From contig RPPU01000015.1 in the NCBI GenBank assembly GCA_003819975.1, positions 1-18,877 on the forward strand: 18,877 bases of DNA, read 5' to 3'. Made by a program: the position numbers and the translations under genes. The notes under the pieces are model-generated. The model had not been told where the DNA came from and did no database searches. It saw nothing but the letters and a program-made list of their open reading frames with translations. The DNA is from Desulfobacteraceae bacterium. Lineage in GTDB: Bacteria; Desulfobacterota; DSM-4660; Desulfatiglandales; HGW-15. Shown here one piece after another: positions 14,000 to 18,877 of the stretch (within the stretch, counting starts at the first letter, position 1; the number at the start of each line of letters is the position of its first letter).

Positions 14000-14728
14000 G
14001 TGATTGTACAAATCTATGAAATCCAGACCCCGGAAGAAGCAGAACGCTGCGTGGAACTGGGCGTGGACCATATCGGCAGCGTATTGGTCTCGGCCCTGGA
14101 GTGGCGGCAACCCTTGATCCGGGAGCTTATCCGTACGACAAACGGCACCAGAGCCAAAAATTCCTTGATTCCTCTATTTCCGGACCAGGAACTTTTATAT
14201 AAAGCCATGGATTATTATCAGCCCCATTTTATCCACTTTTGCGAAAGCTTAACCGATTCCCAAGGCCTGGTTCAGGATTTAGCGCCCATCGTGGAAATAC
14301 AAATGAGGTTCAAGCAGAAGTTTCCGCAGATCGGCATTATCCGGACCATACCGATTCCCATACCCGGCAAGGCCCTAAATTTTCCAACCCTGGAAATAGG
14401 ACGGGCATTAGAAGGGGGAAGCGATTTTTTTCTAATCGATACTTGGCTGGGGCAGGAGCCGGTCGAGGGTTATGTGGGCATTACCGGGCAACCGGTGGAT
14501 TGGGATATGGCCAAAGCGGTTGTTCAAAAGAGTAAAATTCCGGTCATTCTGGCCGGGGGTCTTTCGCCTGAAAATGTCTATGAAGCCGTGCTCCGGGTCG
14601 GACCGGCCGGGGCGGACAGTTGCACGCAAACCAATGCCACGGATCCGGCCAATAAGACTATGCGCTTTAAAAAAGATTTTGAAAAAGTGGCGGCATTTGT
14701 GGCGGAAGCGCGAAGGGCGGCAAAATAA
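14000..14728 (+). CDS. TrpF-like TIM-barrel protein lacking the catalytic Cys
   Basis: A 242-residue protein with the phosphoribosylanthranilate isomerase outline. The N-terminal strand is VQIYEIQTPEEAERCVELGVDHIGSVL, where TrpF has K-I-C-G-I. The acid-containing strand is FFLIDTWLG with Asp147. GITGQPVDW (160-168) stands in place of the usual GGTG-x-x-F-D-W. The phosphate-binding segment PVILAGGLSPENV (181-193) is intact. The catalytic base Cys of TrpF is replaced by Tyr6, and the region after it (GADSCTQTNATDPANK) departs from the usual SSGVE sequence, so the tryptophan-pathway reaction is doubtful. No other trp genes are near. The start is GTG 14000 with AAAGGAT (13984-13990) at good spacing. 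It may be a TrpF-derived enzyme with a new substrate. The fold call is fairly sure, the function unknown. Confidence 0.7.
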   Translation: MIVQIYEIQTPEEAERCVELGVDHIGSVLVSALEWRQPLIRELIRTTNGTRAKNSLIPLFPDQELLYKAMDYYQPHFIHFCESLTDSQGLVQDLAPIVEIQMRFKQKFPQIGIIRTIPIPIPGKALNFPTLEIGRALEGGSDFFLIDTWLGQEPVEGYVGITGQPVDWDMAKAVVQKSKIPVILAGGLSPENVYEAVLRVGPAGADSCTQTNATDPANKTMRFKKDFEKVAAFVAEARRAAK

Positions 14729-14747
14729 AGAGAGGGTTCAAGGGGAC

Positions 14748-14773
14748 CGTAGAGCCGATTTTATGGCTCTACG
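14748..14773 (+). terminator. Possible terminator hairpin after the TrpF-like gene
   Basis: CGTAGAGCC (14748-14756) pairs perfectly with GGCTCTACG (14765-14773) around an 8-nt loop, 19 nt after the stop codon. No T-tract follows, so termination would be inefficient or factor-dependent; it could instead be one of the dispersed hairpin repeats. The rest of the gap to 15025 is repeat-like (gaggggtcgaggggtcaagg) without a gene. Confidence 0.35.
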
Positions 14774-15025
14774 TTCGAGGGGTCGAGGGGTCAAGGGTCA
14801 AAGCCAGAATCTAAAACTAAAAACCATAAACCCTGAAAAAACCATTTCTGGATTGTAAAAAGGTCAATAGCCCGATAGAATGGAACCCGATTTTCAATAC
14901 CGACATGAAATCCTTATAATAAAATGGTTGACAAAAAGCCGGTTGGATATAGATTTCTTTCAGTAAAACAGCCGCATAGCGGTTAGACCATTTGTGATAA
15001 AATGATGAAAAAGGGAGGACTGACC

Positions 15026-15262
15026 ATGGCACGTTACGGCAAAGAAACAAAATTGGCTCCGGAAAAGGTTTTAAGCAAAGCAGTTGAATTTTTCAAACAA
15101 ACCGGCCTGAATTTAAAACAACAGGATGATTGCAGCGCCAGTTTTGAAGGCGGCGGCGGACATGTGATTATCACCGCCGAACCTAAAGGCAGCGGCGCCG
15201 ATGTGGACTTGGAGACCCGGGAATGGGATTATCAGGTCAAGGAGTTCATGAAGAAGCTTTAA
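15026..15262 (+). CDS. Small conserved-looking uncharacterised protein
   Basis: A 78-residue soluble protein. It starts MARYGKETKLAPEKVLSKAVEFF, continues with a Gly-rich turn (ASFEGGGGHVIITAE, about 39-53) and ends in the highly polar DLETREWDYQVKEFMKKL. The predicted pattern is helix, strand, strand, helix, a small alpha/beta sandwich. From memory, similar proteins of this size occur in several uncultured phyla and in Deltaproteobacteria-like genomes, but I know of no function. ATG 15026 has GGGAGG (15013-15018) seven bases upstream; an earlier in-frame ATG at 15002 has none. It is followed after 105 nt by another small gene on the same strand. Confidence 0.7.
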   Translation: MARYGKETKLAPEKVLSKAVEFFKQTGLNLKQQDDCSASFEGGGGHVIITAEPKGSGADVDLETREWDYQVKEFMKKL

Positions 15263-15367
15263 TAAGGCTATTAGGCTGAAGGGCTTTAGGCTATAGAAAA
15301 ACCGCCTGAAATATCGGCTAAAAACACGAAATGTGGACGAACCAATCGAGCGGTTCGAAAAGGATTT

Positions 15368-15613
15368 ATGCTTAAAGAAAAAACACCGGAAGGGGTGATC
15401 GAGGTTGATCTTTTCGATGAAGAGGTCGAGGGGCCCGATCATCCCGAAGCCCAGAAATTCCGCTTGCTCCTGGAACAGGTGGCGGACGATCATGATTGTG
15501 AACTCACTTTTTTCCAAATCGAGAAAGGCACGGTTTGTTTTGCTTTTGACAATGAAGAGTTAATGACCAAAGTCATCAAGACCATGCAGGAGCAAGGGGA
15601 GTTGGATCTATAG
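15368..15613 (+). CDS. Small acidic uncharacterised protein
   Basis: An 81-residue, strongly acidic protein (EVDLFDEEVEGPDHPEAQ near the N-terminus, GELDL at the end). A helix (AQKFRLLLEQVADDHD) is followed by a strand (CELTFFQIEKGTVCFAF) and a C-terminal helix (EELMTKVIKTMQEQG). There is no signal peptide or membrane segment, and two cysteines that are not spaced as a metal site. AAAGGAT precedes ATG 15368 at good spacing. I do not recognise the family. It may be co-transcribed with the 78-residue gene at 15026, but the gap between contains 'ggctgaag' repeat words. The acidic composition recalls small inhibitor or regulator proteins, which is only a guess. Confidence 0.65.
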   Translation: MLKEKTPEGVIEVDLFDEEVEGPDHPEAQKFRLLLEQVADDHDCELTFFQIEKGTVCFAFDNEELMTKVIKTMQEQGELDL

Positions 15614-15836
15614 ATCTTGATGTTTCGTTGATAAATGATCCGGTTGGCGGGTTACGGGTTGCGGGTTTTTAAAAGCGTGAAAAGTGAAACGTCAAATGAA
15701 AAACGTGAAATAGCGGGCTTGGCTTGTTTCGAGAACCCTCATACTGTTAATGCACAAATTCAAAAATTCTTATATGTTTTTTTGCTGTGAGTTATATCCT
15801 GCTTTTTTTCCTTACCCTATCTCCACGAGGAGTGGA
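15614..15836. other. Repeat-word gap between convergent genes
   Basis: This 223-nt stretch holds tandem-like words (ggcgggttacgggttgcggg; cgtgaaa repeated three times around 15676-15710) and T-rich sequence. No ORF with a ribosome binding site and no clear terminator was found. Confidence 0.5.
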
Positions 15837-16145
15837 TCAATGGGGATCAATTTTCTTGGCATCATCGGTGGGAGATGACCATTCAGCGTCGAACAGCTGC
15901 CGAATACGAGTAAGTACCTCTTCTCGATCTTGTCCTTCCTGTTCGTACGCGTTCGCAGCATGACGCGCGATATCGACCAGCATAAGTCCCCATGCACCGG
16001 CATCCTTCCATGTTGGATTGAGAACTACCTCTTGGGGACTTCCGGGGGAAGCCCATACACGGAGGACTTCCACGGCGTTGCCATCGCGATCGGCGATGGG
16101 AGGCGGGGGGAGTTCATTCTTTACTTTAGATCGAGTCCAAAACAT
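15837..16145 (-). CDS. DUF5076 family protein
   Basis: A 102-residue soluble protein. The core reads AVEVLRVWASPGSPQEVVLN (24-43), then WKDAGAWGLMLVDIARHAAN (46-65) and a helix with EEVLTRIRQLFDAEW. This is the pattern I associate with DUF5076, a family of unknown function found mainly in Proteobacteria. The start at 16145 is chosen because GAGGAA (16155-16160) lies nine bases upstream; an upstream in-frame start at 16184 adds 13 residues that cover this site. It lies on the minus strand about 190 nt downstream of the toxin gene, and both probably came by transfer. The C-terminal tail (SSPTDDAKKIDPH) is polar. A role in this genome cannot be inferred. Confidence 0.7.
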   Translation of the reverse strand: MFWTRSKVKNELPPPPIADRDGNAVEVLRVWASPGSPQEVVLNPTWKDAGAWGLMLVDIARHAANAYEQEGQDREEVLTRIRQLFDAEWSSPTDDAKKIDPH

Positions 16146-16334
16146 ACAGGTTTTTTCCTCAATGTGTGTGTTAACAAGTCGCACTTAAGCAATAGACTCA
16201 TTCCAGATCTGAAGTGGCTTTTTTGAGATTTAATTAAAAATGCATGGATTATTTGTAATATATGCAATACGTCAAACCACGTAGATTTCAGTTAAACAAT
16301 CGATTATTAAGGTCTATGCAGAAATTTTACTTAG

Positions 16335-16673
16335 TCAATTCCCGATTATTTCGTTCAAACCCTCGATGATGATATCCAGTTCTTTTTCAGATAGCTTGGT
16401 AATGCGTTTGCCGAGGCGTTCAGTCGACAAAGTGCGGATTTGGCTTATTTTAACCCATGATTTCTTAGGAAGTTTTGGATTAGATAATTCAAAAGTCAGA
16501 GGAAATCCGGCTTTTTGAGCCCGGCTCGTCAGCGCCATGGCAATGACCGTGCCTGAACGATCATTAAAGATATCTTGGCTGAGAATCAATACCGGTCTCT
16601 GCCCGGATTGTTCCTGACCCTTTGTCGGGTCCAGATCCGCCCAATATATTTCGCCCCTCAGTATTCCGGCCAT
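16335..16673 (-). CDS. MazF/PemK-type endoribonuclease toxin
   Basis: A 112-residue toxin of the MazF/PemK family, which cleaves mRNA at short sequence motifs. The N-terminal [20 protein letters not shown] (6-25) with RPVLILSQD (26-34) is the family signature, including the conserved Arg of the active site. VIAMALTS (43-50) carries the catalytic Thr/Ser strand, and [17 protein letters not shown] (72-88) is the third conserved block. Length and motifs are complete. The gene overlaps the antitoxin gene by 16 nt (16658-16673), so the two are translationally coupled. The target sequence cannot be read from the protein. Confidence 0.9.
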   Translation of the reverse strand: MAGILRGEIYWADLDPTKGQEQSGQRPVLILSQDIFNDRSGTVIAMALTSRAQKAGFPLTFELSNPKLPKKSWVKISQIRTLSTERLGKRITKLSEKELDIIIEGLNEIIGN

Positions 16674-16900
16674 TCACCAAGCTCCCGAGACAAACCCTCT
16701 TCGGCAAGCGAGCGTTCAAATTTTTTGTTCAGTTTCGCACATTCGCGCGCAAGTCGACCACGGTCGAAACGAGAGAGCTTTTCCTCCACAGCCTCCTGCA
16801 AGGCCTTACTGCGATTGGGAAATACGCCCGCTTTCACCAACCGATCAACACGATCGAGCAAATGATCCTGTATCGTTATGGCAATCTTGATTGAACTCAT
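16658..16900 (-). CDS. Ribbon-helix-helix antitoxin
   Basis: An 80-residue antitoxin paired with the MazF-like toxin. The N-terminal strand KIAITIQ (5-11) and helices with [20 protein letters not shown] give a ribbon-helix-helix (CopG/Arc type) DNA-binding domain; the C-terminal half ([23 protein letters not shown]) is the charged, flexible toxin-binding part. The AbrB-type fold of Escherichia coli MazE is not seen. ATG 16900 has GAGGTG (16906-16911) upstream; a longer in-frame start at 16930 would place the operator inside the coding region and is unlikely. The protein most likely represses its own promoter by binding the palindrome at 16914-16932. Confidence 0.85.
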   Translation of the reverse strand: MSSIKIAITIQDHLLDRVDRLVKAGVFPNRSKALQEAVEEKLSRFDRGRLARECAKLNKKFERSLAEEGLSRELGEWPEY

Positions 16901-16913
16901 GGTAGCACCTCGA

Positions 16914-16932
16914 GTATGATAATATATCATAC
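16914..16932. promoter_or_regulatory. Palindromic operator of the toxin-antitoxin operon
   Basis: Perfect 8-bp arms GTATGATA (16914-16921) and TATCATAC (16925-16932) with a 3-nt centre, overlapping the -10 box of the minus-strand promoter. Position and symmetry fit autorepression by the ribbon-helix-helix antitoxin. Confidence 0.75.
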
Positions 16933-16947
16933 CGCGGAATTTGTCAA
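16919..16947 (-). promoter_or_regulatory. Sigma70-type promoter of the toxin-antitoxin operon
   Basis: On the minus strand a consensus -35 TTGACA (complement of 16942-16947) is followed after exactly 17 nt by TATTAT (complement of 16919-16924). Transcription would start near 16912, just before the GAGGTG ribosome binding site, giving a very short leader. Confidence 0.75.
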
Positions 16948-17025
16948 TCCTTACATCCCTAAAACAAAAGCGAACTACCCGCTTAGCGGCAGCGCGGGAT
17001 TAGGCTGCGTATGTGACGCAAGCTA

Positions 17026-17109
17026 AAGAATGTGGTGAATCGTCACATTCTTGAAAAGCGTGCGACTACCTGAAGAAAATCATCTTAATCCCATGTTTCG
17101 CGGGATTAA
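17026..17109. repeat. Two hairpins downstream of recO
   Basis: AAGAATGTG (17026-17034) pairs with CACATTCTT (17044-17052), and TTAATCCC (17085-17092) pairs with GGGATTAA (17102-17109); both loops are 9 nt. The second is followed by ttaatcctgttaatcctgtc, a common dispersed word in environmental genomes. Neither has a clean T-tract for recO termination. Confidence 0.5.
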
Positions 17110-17145
17110 TCCTGTTAATCCTGTCAAAAATTCCTAAATTCTCTT

Positions 17146-17889
17146 TCATTCTATAAATTTGGCGGTCTTCAGTTTTCTTTCCAGATGATACTCGCGGTGG
17201 AGTTTGAGCACCGGTTTCAATTCCTTCAAGATATCTTCCGCTATGCTTATAGCCTTCAAGCCGGAAAAACCGTTTACTTGCAGGTTTTGCAGCATTTGCA
17301 CGCTAGGAGGGTTCAGCAAAGGGTTCAGAGTGGAGGGTTGCCGGCATTTCAGGCAGGCAATGCCGCCCCGCTCGCGGATGAATACAGCCGGGCCTTGACC
17401 GGTATAGGCTCGGTTGCAGATAGAGCATTTCTCAACATGGATTGCATATCCGCCAATAGCCATAATCCGGATCTCGAAAATAAAGGGCAGGCTCTCTTCG
17501 TTTTGACGGTTGGCCAGGCATTCCAACGATTCTTTCAACAATTCAAAAGCGGCTAAGTCTTTAACGGCCGGCGGAAAGAGCACTTCAACCAATTCGATCA
17601 TATAACCGGCTTTGGCCAGGGTCGGATAATCGGTGCGAATGGCGGCATGGGCTTCGATCAGCTTGCCGGAATGGAGAAAACAGAGATCGCCTCTTTTTTT
17701 GGGGTCGTACTCCAGGTTGATCAGGGAGAGGCTGTCCAGACAATTGACGAAACGGTGGCGGCTCTTGCGGGCGCCTTTGGCGACCCCTTTGAGATGTCCG
17801 CGGTCGGCGCTGAAAAAGGTGACCAAAAGATCGCTTTCGCCGAACTCCTTGACGCGCATGATAATGGCGGGCGAAAGTTCGGTTTTCAT
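17146..17889 (-). CDS. recO: DNA repair protein RecO
   Basis: A 247-residue RecO, the recombination mediator that with RecR loads RecA on SSB-coated single-stranded DNA and anneals strands. The N-terminal OB fold shows VKEFGESDLLVTFFSADRG (13-31) and GVAKGARKSRHR (35-46), the typical basic strand. The middle is helical, and a zinc site has CSIC at 155-158 and the second pair at 179 and 182 (IACLKC). The length is normal. ATG 17889 overlaps the stop of the upstream dGTPase gene as ATGA (17886-17889), so translation is coupled. No stop or frameshift is seen. Confidence 0.9.
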   Translation of the reverse strand: MKTELSPAIIMRVKEFGESDLLVTFFSADRGHLKGVAKGARKSRHRFVNCLDSLSLINLEYDPKKRGDLCFLHSGKLIEAHAAIRTDYPTLAKAGYMIELVEVLFPPAVKDLAAFELLKESLECLANRQNEESLPFIFEIRIMAIGGYAIHVEKCSICNRAYTGQGPAVFIRERGGIACLKCRQPSTLNPLLNPPSVQMLQNLQVNGFSGLKAISIAEDILKELKPVLKLHREYHLERKLKTAKFIE

Positions 17890-18877
17890 TTTTGAGCCAA
17901 AGGCCGGTTTATGCGCGGCAGCAAACCGAAATCGGACTTGGCGGGCGGCAGGATCTGCCGGGGTACGAAATGTTTATGGCACTGGGCCAGAAAATATTCA
18001 TCGGTCATGCCGGCGATAAAATCCCGCACCATTTCGATTTTGCCGGTTTTCTCCTTGTAATCCGGCGACATGTCGGCCAGGAATTCGCGGTAAATTTCGG
18101 ACCGGTCGTTTCCGGTTTTCACATCTTCGATATATTTACCGAAAAGCAGTTCAAACATAAGTTTGATTTTTTTGGTTTGGTTCCAGAAATTGTCGCCTTT
18201 ATAAATGGCTTCATAGTTAAAGGCTTTTAGTTTTTTGAGAGCCGCGCTTTTTTCAGGGCTGAAACAGACATAAGGTTTTTCCAGGCTGTTGGCAACCAGG
18301 TCTTCCACCAGGGTATAGACGATGGTGCCGTTGGTGTCGCCCAGCAACTCACGGCATTCGACCGGGATTTGGCTGCGTTTGATCAAGCCCAGCCGAATAG
18401 CGTCTTCAATGTCCCGGCCCACATAACCGATGGTGTCGGCCATGCGCACCACACAACCCTCCAGGGTCATGGGTCGGATTTCCCGATCCGGATTTTTCTG
18501 TTTGGCGCGCACTTCCCGATCCAGTTTTTGAAAATTTTTGTCTTTATCCGGTCGCAAGGTTTGTTCGTGCAATTCGCCGTCGTGGCACAAGATGCCGTCC
18601 AAAACCTGCAGAGTGAGGTTCCAGCCTCGGCCTTTTTGTTCGATGTTTTCCAAAAACCGCACGCTTTGGGTGCTGTGCAGAAAATGAGCCAATTTATGTT
18701 TTTGGGATAATTCCGATAAAATCCGTTCGCCTTCATGGCCGAAAGGGGCATGGCCGATATCATGACCCAGGGCAATGGCTTCGATCAAGTCCTCGTTGAG
18801 CCGCAATAAACGGCCGACGGTACGGGCGATTTTGGAAACCAACTGCACATGCAGCACGCGGTGGGTGATGTGATCGT
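17886..18877 (-). CDS. dgt: dGTPase-like HD-domain triphosphohydrolase (5' end missing)
   Basis: The frame is open to the right window edge, so the N-terminus is outside; about 329 residues are visible. The HD motif region reads DHITHRVLHVQLVSKIARTV, then ALGHDIGHAPFGHEGE, both close to deoxyguanosinetriphosphate triphosphohydrolase and YfbR/SAMHD1-like HD enzymes. LEGCVVRMADTIGYVGRDIEDA gives the last HD aspartate in its usual setting. These enzymes release triphosphate from dNTPs and affect nucleotide pools and phage resistance. The C-terminal half is helical. A GTG at the complement of 18855-18857 is inside the conserved domain and not a true start. It is coupled to recO by a 4-nt overlap. 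The exact dNTP preference cannot be read here. Confidence 0.85.
   Translation of the reverse strand, partial: DHITHRVLHVQLVSKIARTVGRLLRLNEDLIEAIALGHDIGHAPFGHEGERILSELSQKHKLAHFLHSTQSVRFLENIEQKGRGWNLTLQVLDGILCHDGELHEQTLRPDKDKNFQKLDREVRAKQKNPDREIRPMTLEGCVVRMADTIGYVGRDIEDAIRLGLIKRSQIPVECRELLGDTNGTIVYTLVEDLVANSLEKPYVCFSPEKSAALKKLKAFNYEAIYKGDNFWNQTKKIKLMFELLFGKYIEDVKTGNDRSEIYREFLADMSPDYKEKTGKIEMVRDFIAGMTDEYFLAQCHKHFVPRQILPPAKSDFGLLPRINRPLAQK

Overview
This is a bacterial chromosomal window, probably from an uncultured lineage. I cannot place it in a phylum from the sequence alone. It carries household genes (recO, a dGTPase, a Nudix hydrolase, a HAD phosphatase) and genes for exported proteins and a lipoprotein. 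Its intergenic gaps are unusually full of short dispersed repeats. I found no rRNA, tRNA, CRISPR array or complete IS element.

Layout. 1-2238: the end of an unidentified gene, then a large SPFH/flotillin-like coiled-coil protein. 2239-3197: a repeat-rich stretch around one small lipoprotein gene. 3198-5627: a DUF71/COG2102 PP-loop ATPase and an exported YiiX-type permuted papain-fold protein. 5717-7544: an AT-richer insert with its own promoter-like sequence and a single-chain GmrSD-type (DUF262 + DUF1524) type IV restriction protein. A DUF456 membrane protein follows it closely. 8348-10684 (minus): a HAD-IIA phosphatase followed by a GlcD-type FAD oxidase, together a possible phosphoglycolate-to-glyoxylate pair. 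10685-11433: a long non-coding gap ending in an orphan intrinsic terminator. 11434-13299: a small exported Cys-containing protein, then an FmdB-type zinc ribbon and a NUDT19-like Nudix hydrolase on the minus strand. The first two converge on a shared bidirectional terminator. 13442-15613 (plus): a thiamine-binding MTH1187-family protein, a TrpF-like barrel without the catalytic cysteine, and two small uncharacterised proteins. 15837-16900 (minus): a probably acquired patch with a DUF5076 gene and a ribbon-helix-helix/MazF toxin-antitoxin pair with a clear promoter and operator. 17146-18877 (minus): recO, translationally coupled to a dGTPase gene that runs off the window edge.

No large undescribed multigene system stands out. 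The most original signals are a 34-bp palindromic element found three times and apparently nested inside other dispersed repeats, modular repeat blocks flanking the lipoprotein gene, the TrpF-like protein lacking its catalytic Cys, the orphan terminator at 11319-11352, and the two small uncharacterised genes at 15026-15613. The defence-related content is the solitary GmrSD-like protein and the MazF toxin-antitoxin pair. They are not adjacent.
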